Positions 46,115 to 56,268 are shown, numbered from the stretch's first letter. The stretch: 64,000 nucleotides of DNA from Terriglobia bacterium (GCA_951813285.1 OX638355.1:2685136-2749135), one strand, 5' to 3'. The notes: generated from the sequence alone by a model not told the origin. Made by a program: numbers and translations.

Positions 46115-46537
46115 GTGGCAGAGATTACCCATTACAAGGGCTATCAAAGTGGTGAGGAACCGTCGATTCCCAAGCCGGCGGAACCGGCGCAGCCGAACGT
46201 GGTGACGGTTCAGGACGGGTTGCCGCTCAAGTTCCCCGGCAGCGAAGGGATCGGGGTGCGGGTCCTGCATCCCACCAACCCCAAGGCCCCTTCCAAGAAC
46301 TTCGGGTTGACCATGTACTATCTGCCGCCCCATGTAACCTCGGAGACGGCCAGTCACTACACCGAGGAGTGCTACCTGGTCATGCGGGGCAGCGGTGACA
46401 TGATCCTGGCGGGCCGGAGGGTGCCGGTAAAGCCGGGGGTGTTTGTCCACCTTCCCGCCTGGTGCGAGCACGCCGTGGACAACACCGGCGACGAAACCAT
46501 GGAAATCCTGGTCTGCACCGCGCCGACCAATCCGTAA
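46115..46537 (+). CDS. cupin domain-containing protein
   Basis: Small beta-barrel protein of 140 residues. Cupin motif 1 is recognisable in SHYTEECYLVMRGSGDMILAGRRVPV and motif 2 in VFVHLPAWCEHAVDNTGDE. The metal ligands are His, Glu and the later His. The start is GTG with gaggt upstream. It closes the plus-strand sugar-related run and lies just outside the island, 200 bp before the recombinase gene. The function is unknown, possibly isomerase- or oxygenase-like. Confidence 0.83.
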   Translation: MAEITHYKGYQSGEEPSIPKPAEPAQPNVVTVQDGLPLKFPGSEGIGVRVLHPTNPKAPSKNFGLTMYYLPPHVTSETASHYTEECYLVMRGSGDMILAGRRVPVKPGVFVHLPAWCEHAVDNTGDETMEILVCTAPTNP

Positions 46538-46737
46538 GCGCCCGTCCCGCAGGTCGGCGGAGAGTCGGAGTTCCGCTGCCGCCGCCGCAACGTCCCTATA
46601 AAATCCAGTGATGTCTAGAGCCGTCCATTAGAGTCTATAACTGTCTTTTTTATGAGTATCTTATCTAATATATGCTGCGGCTTGTCTTGCCACCAACATC
46701 CCTTGCAATCCACTGCCATCCCCCATATAATGGGGGG

Positions 46738-47961
46738 ATGGATACTGTAACGGACTTCGCTCCTGTCCGACCCAAGACCAAACCCACCGGCCGCCACCCC
46801 AGCAACGCCCTTTCGGCCGCCTTCCTGCGCTCCGCTCCGCCCGGAAGATACGCCGATGGAAACGGATTGTACCTCTTCGTCCAGCCCAGCGGAACACGCA
46901 GTTGGATTCAACGCCTCGTCGTCCGTGGCCGTCGCCGGGAGCTCGGACTCGGCAGCCTCGCCCTGGTTTCCCTGGCAGAGGCCAGGGAGAAGGCCCTGGC
47001 CAACCGCAAGCTCGCCCGTGAGGGTGGAGACCCGCTTGCCGAGAAGCGCCGCGCCGAGGGTATCCCCACCTTCGCCGAAGCCGCTTCGCGTGTGCTGGAA
47101 CAGAAGCGGGACGGCTGGCGACGCCGGCGTCACCACCGCGAGTGGATGGCGAGCCTGAGGCGGTACGCCTTCCCGCGCATCGGCAAGATTCCGGTCTCCG
47201 AGGTCACGAGCGCCGATCTGCTTGAGATCCTCACCCCCATCTGGCACCGGAAGGCCTCCAGCGCCCGGCGGGTGCGCCAGCGCCTGCGGGCGGTCCTGGA
47301 ATGGGCCGTAGCCATGGAGTACCGGATCGACAACCCCTGCGACCGGATCGGCCCGGTCCTGGGTCCCCAACATGACGTTACCGAGCACATGCGGGCCTTG
47401 CCGCATCGGGAGGTGGCTGCGGCCATCCGGACGGTGCAGGCAGCGACGGTGCCGGAGGTGGCCAAGCTGGCCTTCGAGTTTCTGGTGCTGACGGTGGCCA
47501 GGTGGAGCGAGGTGCGCTGGACCGAGTGGGAGGAGATCGATCGGGACGCTGGTGTATGGACCGTCCCGGCAAGGCGGATGAAGGCGAACCGGAAACACCG
47601 GGTGCCGCTGTGTGGCCGAGCCATGGAGATTCTCGAGGCGGCACGGTCCCTGGGTAAAGAAGCCGGTCCTCTGGTATTCACCCGTGGGCAAGGGAAGCCG
47701 CTCAGTGACAAGGAGCTGCGGTGGCTGGTCCGCGAGCAGGGGATTGCAGCGGTGCCGCACGGGTTCCGCTCCAGCTTCCGGGACTGGGCAGCCGAAGAGA
47801 CCGATCATCCCCGGGAGGTGATCGAGGCGGCCCTGGCGCATGTGGTCCGGAACCGTGTCGAGGCGGCCTATGCCCGCTCCGACCTGTTCGAGCGCCGGCG
47901 TCTCCTGATGGAGCAGTGGGCCGAGTACCTGGGCGCGGGCCGGAAAACGGCCGCTGTATGA
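46738..47961 (+). CDS. tyrosine recombinase / integrase of a genomic island
   Basis: A 407-residue integrase of the phage/island type with an N-terminal DUF4102-like arm domain (GNGLYLFVQPSGTRSWIQRLVVRGRRRELGLG) and a C-terminal catalytic domain. The catalytic set is visible: Arg255 (VARWSEVRW), His341 and Arg344 (HGFRSSFRDW), His368 (ALAHVV) and Tyr378 (AYARSDLFE). The ATG at 46738 has gggggg before it; an ATG 22 codons earlier also exists. No tRNA gene is adjacent. The 200 bp upstream (46538-46737) is strikingly AT-rich compared with the genes around it, as at many integration junctions. Confidence 0.9.
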   Translation: MDTVTDFAPVRPKTKPTGRHPSNALSAAFLRSAPPGRYADGNGLYLFVQPSGTRSWIQRLVVRGRRRELGLGSLALVSLAEAREKALANRKLAREGGDPLAEKRRAEGIPTFAEAASRVLEQKRDGWRRRRHHREWMASLRRYAFPRIGKIPVSEVTSADLLEILTPIWHRKASSARRVRQRLRAVLEWAVAMEYRIDNPCDRIGPVLGPQHDVTEHMRALPHREVAAAIRTVQAATVPEVAKLAFEFLVLTVARWSEVRWTEWEEIDRDAGVWTVPARRMKANRKHRVPLCGRAMEILEAARSLGKEAGPLVFTRGQGKPLSDKELRWLVREQGIAAVPHGFRSSFRDWAAEETDHPREVIEAALAHVVRNRVEAAYARSDLFERRRLLMEQWAEYLGAGRKTAAV

Positions 47962-48029
47962 GTTGCCCCCTCTCGTTCGTCCCCCCCTGTAGTCAGTGTT
48001 CCGACCCGGGCTTCGCCGCCTCTATGACG

Positions 48030-48463
48030 GCCTTCCCGCCAGGGATCACTGTGGAGGGAGCGCCCCCCGCCGGGGAGGGGAGATGGTGAATCTTGTCGTG
48101 CACCACCTCCCCCTCCCTGGTGCCGCACCAGCGGCAAAAATGAGGGGGTCGCTCCCTCCACTTCCTCCCCCTCCTGTGCGGCGCCACGACGCGGCGTGCG
48201 AGGCGGGGACGCGCAGGGCCGGCGCCGCACGGCGCTTTGCCCCGGAGGACTCGGGGAATCCGTGCCAACCCGCTTCCAATGCGGATTCCCGGGCACAACC
48301 TGGACCACAGGGGGGAGGGCTTTGCCCTCTGAGAGTGGAGCGTTGGGGTGGTTGAGGGGACGCGCCACCACGTGCGCCACCTCCGTGCGCCACCCCTCGT
48401 TTCTCAGTGGCGCGTCCATACCACGGCACGTCCTTGACCCCCGGAGGCGGAAATCGTCGATCA
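48030..48463 (-). repeat. structured island repeat, copy A
   Basis: Read on the minus strand it opens with tgatcgacgatttccgcctc and closes with agtgatccctggcgggaagg. Near the end, stem 48053-48062 pairs with 48150-48159, and an inner stem 48079-48088 pairs with 48101-48110 with one G-U wobble when read as minus-strand RNA. A small hairpin gccgcaccagcggc lies at 48122-48135. The 57134 copy has the same three stems with different bases in the inner one. No gene is visible in 47962-49052. Minus-strand frames crossing it are rich in Arg, Pro and Gly and look spurious. Confidence 0.6.
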
Positions 48464-49064
48464 TTTCGCGGCCGTTGGAGGTCGGGTTTTCCTGCTCCCA
48501 TTGGTCGATCTTCTCCATGACGACATTGAGGCCGTCATGGCGTTCGACGGTGTCCTGACCCCCCTGAATCCGCCAGCTTTGCCGGGCAGGCTGGACTTTC
48601 TCACTCCCTGGCATACCAGAACACCCCGAAACGCCGCCTGCACCGATTCCCCTCTCAGAGACCGCAGGTCTCGCCGCCTGTGGGGAATCCGGAATTGCCG
48701 GCCCCGACAGTGAACCGCTTGACCGTGCGGCTCTGAGGCGTGTTCGCAATTCGGTCTCGGCCAACCGTCCCTCCACCTGCACGAGGCGGGGACAGCGGGG
48801 CCGGCGGCGCACCGCGTAGTGCCGGGGAGCCAGCCTACCCAATGTAATACATTGGGGCTGGCGAGGGGCTCCGGCCCCTTCGAACCCCCGACCGGGGGAA
48901 GCTTTCGACCAAACGGCAAGGGCATCGCCCTCTGATAGTGCAGATTTGTAATTGTCAAAATCGTGCACCACCTGGAGGAGCCTCCCTGCCTTTGTCGGTG
49001 GCGCATTGATACGACGCCACGTCCTTGACCCCCCGGAGGCGGAAATCGTCGATCAATCCTGCTC
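48464..49064 (-). repeat. structured island repeat, copy B (overlaps helicase 3' end)
   Basis: Starts on the minus strand with gagcaggattgatcgacga, so the stop codon of the helicase gene is part of the repeat. The next 36 bases agree with copy A almost exactly (tgatcgacgatttccgcctc then cgg..gtcaaggacgtg). Later it diverges and lacks the conserved terminal hairpin region. It is directly followed by the start of copy A, giving a head-to-tail pair after the defence operon. Confidence 0.55.
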
Positions 49065-52000
49065 CTGCTGAAGGCGCCATGGCGGTTGAAGGCGGTCGAC
49101 GGCGGACGGCACGTCCAGAACACGTTCCGTGACCTGTTTTAGACAATCAGACTCGTTCAGGAAGTAGACCCCGTCGTTTTTCCAATCATCGGGAGAACGG
49201 CCTCCGCCGTCGATTTGCTGGGCCGGCGTGATGGACAGGACGTAGGCGTGCAGGTAGAGGTCGGGCTCGGATTCCCGAATCCGTTCTTCAATGTCCTTGA
49301 TGTGGTGGTGTAACTGGACCTTTTTGCGTTCTCTTGTCCCGAATCGGCTCAACCCTTTGGGATCAAGAAAAATGATGTGCTGACTAGCTGCGCTTTTCAA
49401 CCAGACAATGAAGTCGGGATAGTAGCCGAAGTCGTCGAAAAACGACACACCCCGCCCCCGCGTCAGGTTGCGGATCAGGTACAACTCATTGCTCCTCAAA
49501 CAAGGATCGCCGTTCTCGGCCAGCTCAGCCAAGCTATTGACGATCGTTTTTTCATTCTCGTCCAGGGCGACCGGACGCACGGTGACCTGGCAACCCTCCC
49601 TCGCATACAACAGTGGCTGGTAGGCATGGGTGCCGGCCAGGATGACGCCAAGTTTCAAATGGTGCCAATCACCTTCCCGAACATTCGCCGCCAAGTCGTG
49701 AAGGTCATCGACCAACCGGCTCTGCATCGCATCCACCGACAGCTCGTAGGTCTTGAGGTTATTGGGGTCGTCCTGGTCCAGCGTGACGATCTCAAAATTG
49801 TCGCTCTCCCACTTACGGCGCTGCCTGCGCCAGAAGTGGTCGGCGTATTCGCTGATGAGATCGACGGCGACATCTTCCAACTGCTTCGCGCTGTGAAAAT
49901 TGGTCAGGACCAATCTTTCCGGTGGCATATACAGAACGTACCAGCCCGAATCCTGCAGCAGGCGCGTCACCGTCTCAGGCCTGATGACCAGATTGTGCCA
50001 ACCGTTCTTGTGCTTACATCGCAGCAGTCGGTCATACACCCGCGTCACATCGAAAAAAGCAGTGACATGAGGCTTGAGTTTGACCGAGTTTTTCTGCTGA
50101 GAGGGACCGGACGGCGCTTCGCCAGACGCCATGGATTGCAGGCGAGAGTACAGGTCCAGCGTCACCAAAGGACTGCCTGTCTGGTCAGGATTTGGCAGAA
50201 TCGGGCGCTCCTCGGAACATTCAAACTTGCAGTCGCCCCGGATACGGATCAATTTCAGGTTCGCTCTCTTTCCCAAGTTCCAGGTCACCGGCAACTCGAC
50301 CGTTTCCTGATCGACTCGCATTCCCTCCTTTTCCAGCAGGTCCCGGAAGGTCTGCATGTAGTTGGCTCGCAGCCCGAAAATATACAGCGTTTCCAATTCC
50401 GCTAGGTCGACGCCCTCTTTCGGCGGTTCCGCCCCACTTTCCCGGTGACGCTTCAGACTTGTGTTCCAGCCTTTCAGGCGCACGCCGCGCCCGAACATCT
50501 GGATGATTTCCGGGCCTTCGCCAACGCCGACGTGCATCAGCCCCATGGTGCTCACGCGCCAGGAATTCCAGCCGGCAATGAAACGCCGCGCACCGATCAC
50601 GATGTTCACTGGCGAATCCGGCCTGTCCACTTGGGGGAACAACTGCTCCGCGAACCCCGCTTCCCGGTCGACGATGATACCGGGATTGTTATCCTCCACC
50701 AGCATCTTGTAGAGAGCCGTCGAGTCACCGATATTGACCACGCCGAATACGGGGTTGTCGGCGCTGCGCAGATGCAACTCTCCCTCTCCCGCAGTCAGAT
50801 AGACAACGTGTAGCCCCCCCTGCCCGTGGAACAGGACATCGCACAGGTCGGCATACACGTCGTCCTTTCGATTTCGGCCGAGGTAGCCGAACCGACCGGC
50901 GAAGTAGTCCCTGCCGGTCTCGTCCGGCAGGCCGGACTTTCCGGCCAGCAGGTTGTCGAGCATGGGGCGCGCAGCGCTGCCGTTTGCCAGCACCCAGCCC
51001 AGGAAGTTCAAAATATGAACGACGTCGGACTGTGTCGCTATATCCCGTCGACTAGCGCCGGTCACCGTTTTGCCGAGAAACACCCACAGAGGCTGGGTCA
51101 GGTTGAATGCCGTCCATTGCGCGCCCTTGTCCCGCCAGATCCGAAATTGCTGGTAGAACGTCAGCAGGCAGCCCAGAAGGTACATGTGACTGCTGGCATC
51201 CTCTGTCCCGCCCGGAAGGTTGGAGATGGCGTAGTCCTTGCCGTAGCCGTCATGGTGAAACTGGCGGTAGGCGTAGTCGAACAGCAGGCACTTGCCATAG
51301 GCATTCAGCAGCGCCGTATCCTTGCTGACCACCTGGTTGAATGTGGCCGAATACTCGAACGTAAAGCCACCGCGGGACAGTTCCTGTCGCCTCTCGCGCC
51401 AAACCTTGCCGGAAGCCCCCAGGTGTCCCTCGTCCACCAACACCAGATTGTTGTCGCCAAAGTCCTGGACGGCCACGCGCTTGACACCCTTCTTTTCGGC
51501 CAGTTTGTTCAGGTCGATGATCTCGATGGGAGAAAACAGATCGGCGGTGGCTTCAGCCGAAAACAGCCTTGACCGCAGGCCGCTGGCCTGTAACTCTCGT
51601 TCGTGCTGCACCGACATTTGCTCGTTGGGCGTCAGCAGGACGATGTTATTGAGCCGTCCGCCGAATCGGTGCAGGTAGTGCTGGAATTGCAGGATATGGG
51701 CGTGCATGAGAAGGGTCTTGCCCGAGCCGGTCGCGCTCTGAAAGGCCACGGTGCGCAGATCATCAGGGGCGTATTCGGGCATGGCAGCTGTCCGGCGATC
51801 TTCGGCCTTGGCCTGGTTCAAGTCGGCGCACAGCTTCTCAGGGTCGTCAAAATAGCGGCTCAGGTAGTGTTCGGTGAAAAGCAGAGCAAGGTACTGATAG
51901 GGCTTCCAATCCCGTCCCTGCTCGCCGTCCATGCGCAGCTTGCGGCTGTGGGCCGCGATGTTGGCGTCGTAGGCGGAAAGTTGTTCGAGCGAAACCGCAG

Positions 52001-52166
52001 CGAGATTGGGATTTAGATAGAGCGCGCGGGTGAATTCGCTTTCACCACTGACGGTGAATCCTGGCGGCACGTCCCGCAACCGCTCTAGCATGACGTGCAG
52101 GCCCTCGTAGCCAAACTCGCGACAGATGAAACGATGAAGCGTCAACCGGTTTTGGAGAGCTGTCAT
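49053..52166 (-). CDS. DEAD/DEAH helicase with C-terminal nuclease, type III Res-like
   Basis: A 1,037-residue superfamily 2 helicase resembling type III restriction subunits. Walker A is ATGSGKT (residues 145-151) and the DEGH box is at 245-248. VVSTMGLMHVG and the region IIQMFGRGVRLKGWN carry the late helicase motif. Near the C-terminus YYPDF (Asp918) followed by FLDPKG (Asp935, Lys937) gives a PD-(D/E)xK endonuclease pattern. The ATG at 52166 overlaps the TGA of the HEPN gene as ATGA, so the two are translationally coupled. It would cleave DNA using the specificity of the methyltransferase encoded upstream. Confidence 0.85.
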   Translation of the reverse strand: MTALQNRLTLHRFICREFGYEGLHVMLERLRDVPPGFTVSGESEFTRALYLNPNLAAVSLEQLSAYDANIAAHSRKLRMDGEQGRDWKPYQYLALLFTEHYLSRYFDDPEKLCADLNQAKAEDRRTAAMPEYAPDDLRTVAFQSATGSGKTLLMHAHILQFQHYLHRFGGRLNNIVLLTPNEQMSVQHERELQASGLRSRLFSAEATADLFSPIEIIDLNKLAEKKGVKRVAVQDFGDNNLVLVDEGHLGASGKVWRERRQELSRGGFTFEYSATFNQVVSKDTALLNAYGKCLLFDYAYRQFHHDGYGKDYAISNLPGGTEDASSHMYLLGCLLTFYQQFRIWRDKGAQWTAFNLTQPLWVFLGKTVTGASRRDIATQSDVVHILNFLGWVLANGSAARPMLDNLLAGKSGLPDETGRDYFAGRFGYLGRNRKDDVYADLCDVLFHGQGGLHVVYLTAGEGELHLRSADNPVFGVVNIGDSTALYKMLVEDNNPGIIVDREAGFAEQLFPQVDRPDSPVNIVIGARRFIAGWNSWRVSTMGLMHVGVGEGPEIIQMFGRGVRLKGWNTSLKRHRESGAEPPKEGVDLAELETLYIFGLRANYMQTFRDLLEKEGMRVDQETVELPVTWNLGKRANLKLIRIRGDCKFECSEERPILPNPDQTGSPLVTLDLYSRLQSMASGEAPSGPSQQKNSVKLKPHVTAFFDVTRVYDRLLRCKHKNGWHNLVIRPETVTRLLQDSGWYVLYMPPERLVLTNFHSAKQLEDVAVDLISEYADHFWRRQRRKWESDNFEIVTLDQDDPNNLKTYELSVDAMQSRLVDDLHDLAANVREGDWHHLKLGVILAGTHAYQPLLYAREGCQVTVRPVALDENEKTIVNSLAELAENGDPCLRSNELYLIRNLTRGRGVSFFDDFGYYPDFIVWLKSAASQHIIFLDPKGLSRFGTRERKKVQLHHHIKDIEERIRESEPDLYLHAYVLSITPAQQIDGGGRSPDDWKNDGVYFLNESDCLKQVTERVLDVPSAVDRLQPPWRLQQEQD

Positions 52167-53065
52167 TGGTGGGCTCTCTTGTTCTTTTTCCTGTGTTTGT
52201 TCACCAGATAGGCGGCAAAGGATACACAAGTCCCGAACATGAACACAGCCTCGTCCAGCCCGACATCCGGGGAACTCTTATCAAGAAGGGCGTGTCGGAT
52301 TCCTTGCTCGTCGCTCGCGTAGCCATAGAGCTTCATAAACGCTCCTTTTAAAGCCGCATGTTTCAGCAGGCCAGCTTTTTCAAGGGAATCCAGCGCAGGG
52401 CCAAGGGTTTGGCTTGCTTTCGAATCAATCACACGCGCGACGGATTCGACGGCATTAATACTGTCGGCGATGGAGGCCCCAAACTGTCCCGCGTTGATGT
52501 GCTCTGTCGCTTGGCGCAGGTGGGTTGCCGCCCCTTCCATACCACCTTGGTGAAGCGTCTCAATGGCCTGCCGCATAGCCTTACCTTGTTCCTGGCTGGT
52601 TTGAGGAATAAAGCTATATGGACGTTGTGACGTATCCAGCCAGTAGGCAGCGCTGTGTCTTTCGAACATCGTCGCAATTTTCATCGCGAATGCATCCGAA
52701 TCTTCCTGTTCGTCAACCATGATCTCCACCAGGTCCAAGACTCGATTAAATTTTTGGAGCGTCAATACAGATTCGAAATCTCTCATGACTTTGCTGTAAT
52801 CAGCACTGACCCGACTCTCGGGGACTTTGGCAAATCTTCCCCATACCCGCACGACAAATTCACGGACATCGGTAGCAAGAAAGACATGGTTTGTAGTCCA
52901 ATCGGAGTCGCTGCCTTTGGCGAGGAAAGCATAAGTTGCGTTCCATAGCTCTCGTCGGAGATCTTGCGAAATATCGCCGAGCTTCATCGGTTCCGGCAAG
53001 GGTGCATAACCGTAGCGTTGCGAAAATGTTAGATGGTCAGGAATGTCTGGCCGGTTATTCGCCAT
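52163..53065 (-). CDS. AbiJ_NTD4 / HEPN-like abortive-infection protein
   Basis: A 300-residue protein. The N-terminal LTFSQRYGYAPLPEPMKLGDISQDLRRELWNATYAF (residues 12-47) is the signature of the AbiJ N-terminal domain 4 found in abortive-infection proteins. The C-terminal helices (INAVESVARVID...LGPALDSLEKAG) end with EQGIRHALLD, where Arg257 and His258 may belong to a HEPN-type RNase site. A hydrophobic helix follows near the C-terminus. It sits between the methyltransferase and the helicase: its ATG at 53065 overlaps the methyltransferase TGA by one base (tgatg), with ggagga upstream. Its stop overlaps the helicase start. Likely role: a toxic effector or sensor of the defence operon (inference). 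Confidence 0.72.
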   Translation of the reverse strand: MANNRPDIPDHLTFSQRYGYAPLPEPMKLGDISQDLRRELWNATYAFLAKGSDSDWTTNHVFLATDVREFVVRVWGRFAKVPESRVSADYSKVMRDFESVLTLQKFNRVLDLVEIMVDEQEDSDAFAMKIATMFERHSAAYWLDTSQRPYSFIPQTSQEQGKAMRQAIETLHQGGMEGAATHLRQATEHINAGQFGASIADSINAVESVARVIDSKASQTLGPALDSLEKAGLLKHAALKGAFMKLYGYASDEQGIRHALLDKSSPDVGLDEAVFMFGTCVSFAAYLVNKHRKKNKRAHQ

Positions 53066-56000
53066 CAATTTCTTCCTCCGAACATTAACTCTCTGAAGAT
53101 CGGTTCTATGGTGTTCGCAGACCAGCTTTCATTCGGCTGTTTCAGGGCATTCAACGTGTGATCGCCGTTGACGTAGACGAGATCGAGCGAATCAGGGAAT
53201 CTCGCACGGTTGTGGTCGAACCACGCCTCCAACGCGGTATTGTCCGTTTCGTTTAGATTGCGCCAGAGGATCAGGCATTTCCGCCCTTGGGAGTCTGCGC
53301 CCGAAATAGCGAGCACGCCGTCACTTCTCCGGCAAGATCCGATGCGCAGACCGATCAGGAAGTTGAAGGTTTCAGGAAGATCGACCGGCGTTTTCCGGCG
53401 AATACCGTCACGCACGACGGAGAGCGTGTAGGCGAAGGGGTCGGTGAAATGCTTTCCCAGCAGGCAGGCGCTTTCGGAGGTTTCCTGGCCCAGTGCATAA
53501 CGCAGCCGGTAATCCTCGCCCAGCACAGGGTTTCCGGCCAACAGTGCCCCTTGTTCGTCCGTCCGTGGCGTCAACTCAAGACCGTCCAACGTGTCCTCAT
53601 AGGATTCCAGGCGGATGTACTTGAAGCATTGAGTGGAACCGTTGCGTGAAATCGGCTGGCCGTCCTTCCAGTCCGGCGAATAGACAACCCTTTTCATGCG
53701 AGGCAACAAGACCGTGTCAAAGTGGTGTCCAACCTCCACCAGAATATACTTGCGACTACCCCCATCTTCACGGTTGAGATTGATTACCGCATGGCCGGTA
53801 GTGCCGGAACCGGCGAAGTAATCAATGATACGCGCGCCTTGTTGGCCGCCTCCCGAAGCACGGATGCAATCCTCCACCAAGGCGACGGATTTGGGAAAAT
53901 CAAGGGGATTGACCACAAAAAGATCCTTGAGAACCTTGGCCCCATGGTTGGACGACGCATATTTGCTGTCACCCCACCATGTCTTCGGAACCGAAGAAGG
54001 ATCCATACGCTGAATAAAATGGATGCTGATTTCTCGGGCTTCTGAACCATTGCCGTTCCTTTGAACGCGGTATTCACCTGACTCACGGGATACTCGCTCC
54101 CAACCCCGTTCCCAGCGTTTCTCGACCTTATTCCCCTCCTGCTTTTTAACCGGCCACACAACAGTCTCATTCTCCTCGGGACTCTCCAGAATCTGCCATT
54201 CTGTTTTTTGCTCGTCCCATTTCATCGCCGGAATGCGTAAGACATCGTCGTCGCCCACGAAAATCGGATAGTACAATTTCGGACGATCAGCGCGCTTGTC
54301 GTTGGTTCCCGTGCGGAGAAGATTGCGCCACGCATACCGTCCGATTTCATCGCAATAAGGGTATCTACGTTTTTCCCTTTCCGTTTTAGTCAACGGACCA
54401 GGGACTGCGCTTTCTCCACCATAGAACAAGGCGTACTCATGCGTCGGCGACAATTTTCCGCGAGAAGTGCGCCCAATTGGAGTAGAACGAACCGGAGCAA
54501 CCCCAATTTCCTTTTCAAACATTTGTTGCAACAGCGCACGCGAGCGCCACGCTTCTTCATCGTCAATCGCACAACACAAAACGCCATTGCTCAGCAAAAG
54601 CTTCTTGGCAAGCGCCAGGCGGTTTTCCATCAGCGACAGCCAAGAAGAATCCTTATAGTCATTCTTGTACAAAATCGGCGAAGCATCCGTGTTATACGGC
54701 GGATCAATGTATATGCACTTCACCCGCCCTCGGTAGAGCGCTTGGAGCAGATTCAGAGCCTGGAAGTTCTCGCCGTGTACCAGCAGGCCGTCCGACTGGT
54801 CTTCCAGTGGCCCGATGTCTGACAACGCCGCCAGCAGCCGGTCCGTGAAGACGCGATCGAAATGGCGCGTGTCCAGCGCAAGATAGGAGTTGGTCTCGAG
54901 AAACTCGACGGTGAGCGGATGAGTGTAACCCGTGTTGCCGTTGGCAAGGTCGCCTTCAATCCGGTCAATTCCCATCAGTTTCACCCATTCGTCGTGCTGG
55001 GCGCCATTGGCGATGATCGCCGGATACAGAGCGTCCGGCACGCGGTCCAAGGTCACGCACCAATGGGTTTCCAACACGAATTTCTTTTTTAGCCAGAGGT
55101 GTTTTTGGAAGTCCTCCAGTTGCACAAGAAAAGTGATGATCTTGTCCGCCACTTGACGGACCGCACGAGTCCGCGCCAGCGCGCGGCTCAGGCGGGACGC
55201 ATCCCCCACGGCCAGATCGTCCAGGTTCAGCACGTCGTTTTTCAGGTAGAAATCCAGCTCGCGGCGCAGGAAGCCTCCCAAGTCCTTGTGAATGAAGTAG
55301 TCGAAGCTGTTCTTGGCCGTATAGGCAGCCAAGTGCTTGTCCAGGACGGTACGTTCAGGATGGCTTTCCGTAGGAGCGCAAACGGAGAGCAGCACCAACC
55401 AATCCGGAGCCAAGGCTTTGAGTATTCGTTGACGGGCGGTCTCATTGATTCGATCCTGCTGCCTGTTGCCACCGCCGGGCCAGGTTTTCTTTTCACGTTC
55501 CGTCAATGGCCGGTGCTCGAAGCGGACGACCAACTCATCGTTGTCGAGTTCGACCGCTTCTGAGCCTCCCTCATTGGCCAACAGGAAATGGCGCTGCTTG
55601 CCCCTGGCTTCCTTGATGTCGTCCTTCTCGCTGGCAGCTGCCCCGATTTCGAAGCGGACGCGCCTTGCCATTGCGCCAGTGCCAACGGTGAAGACATAGG
55701 AGGAGTAATTATCGGTGGTCTTGACGTAGTACTGATCCCGATTGGCCCAGTGCAGCTTCACTTCCTCGCCGTCGTAGGGGATGAGGTAGGTCGAGCGGCC
55801 CCCGCCCGAATAGCGGCGCTGGGCAATGAAGTCGCCCTCGGCGAAATAGCGGGCAAAGAAGTTGGCGAGATAGTTGTAGACATCGGCTTCCGCGTCCGCA
55901 TCCTTCTTGATCTCGGAAAGCTGCCCATTTAACTTGATAATAGTGTCCGAGGGATCCAGATCGGGGTCGTAGCCCGCGGCCGTAGCCTGTTTGCGTGCAT

Positions 56001-56268
56001 CGGCGAGTTCTTTTTCCAATTCCGCTTGCGCGGCTGCAGTGTTCTCCGCTAGCACCGTCTGGACCTGCGGCAGCAGATCGTTTTCCAGGAACGCCTCAAT
56101 CTCGGCCGCCTTCAGGTTCATGATTCGGTACAGGCCGAAATCGAGATCGCCGCGGTCGAGTTGGAACATCGCTCGCAACAAATCTTTCAGCCGTTCGAAT
56201 TTTTCAGTGGGTTGCGGAGACGATTGCGTGACCTCCGGCCCAGTGTTGAATTCTGTCGGTTCACTCAT
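53065..56268 (-). CDS. site-specific DNA methyltransferase, type III Mod-like
   Basis: A 1,067-residue N6-adenine-type methyltransferase of the beta class. DPPY is at residues 522-525 (CIYIDPPYNTDASPIL) and the SAM-binding motif is at about 817-823 (IIDYFAGSGTTGHAV). A long N-terminal region of about 500 residues has no recognised catalytic motif. The C-terminal part reads DGLELTPRTDEQGALLAGNP. The protein is much longer than most type III Mod subunits, so the extra N-terminal domain is unusual. The ATG at 56268 is chosen because ggagtggagg precedes it and a remnant regulator's TGA overlaps it as ATGA. It starts the operon methyltransferase, HEPN, helicase. Confidence 0.85.
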   Translation of the reverse strand: MSEPTEFNTGPEVTQSSPQPTEKFERLKDLLRAMFQLDRGDLDFGLYRIMNLKAAEIEAFLENDLLPQVQTVLAENTAAAQAELEKELADARKQATAAGYDPDLDPSDTIIKLNGQLSEIKKDADAEADVYNYLANFFARYFAEGDFIAQRRYSGGGRSTYLIPYDGEEVKLHWANRDQYYVKTTDNYSSYVFTVGTGAMARRVRFEIGAAASEKDDIKEARGKQRHFLLANEGGSEAVELDNDELVVRFEHRPLTEREKKTWPGGGNRQQDRINETARQRILKALAPDWLVLLSVCAPTESHPERTVLDKHLAAYTAKNSFDYFIHKDLGGFLRRELDFYLKNDVLNLDDLAVGDASRLSRALARTRAVRQVADKIITFLVQLEDFQKHLWLKKKFVLETHWCVTLDRVPDALYPAIIANGAQHDEWVKLMGIDRIEGDLANGNTGYTHPLTVEFLETNSYLALDTRHFDRVFTDRLLAALSDIGPLEDQSDGLLVHGENFQALNLLQALYRGRVKCIYIDPPYNTDASPILYKNDYKDSSWLSLMENRLALAKKLLLSNGVLCCAIDDEEAWRSRALLQQMFEKEIGVAPVRSTPIGRTSRGKLSPTHEYALFYGGESAVPGPLTKTEREKRRYPYCDEIGRYAWRNLLRTGTNDKRADRPKLYYPIFVGDDDVLRIPAMKWDEQKTEWQILESPEENETVVWPVKKQEGNKVEKRWERGWERVSRESGEYRVQRNGNGSEAREISIHFIQRMDPSSVPKTWWGDSKYASSNHGAKVLKDLFVVNPLDFPKSVALVEDCIRASGGGQQGARIIDYFAGSGTTGHAVINLNREDGGSRKYILVEVGHHFDTVLLPRMKRVVYSPDWKDGQPISRNGSTQCFKYIRLESYEDTLDGLELTPRTDEQGALLAGNPVLGEDYRLRYALGQETSESACLLGKHFTDPFAYTLSVVRDGIRRKTPVDLPETFNFLIGLRIGSCRRSDGVLAISGADSQGRKCLILWRNLNETDNTALEAWFDHNRARFPDSLDLVYVNGDHTLNALKQPNESWSANTIEPIFRELMFGGRN

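Noticed and set aside
48865-48905. Possible tRNA-like fold near ttcgaaccccc
   Set aside because: The stretch cannot form a full cloverleaf with anticodon arm. It is part of repeat B.
47868-48971. 367-codon minus frame overlapping the integrase end and repeats A and B
   Set aside because: Composition is Arg/Pro/Gly-rich, and the same opening peptide appears in each repeat copy because the DNA is repeated, not because it is coding. Stem structures explain the sequence better.
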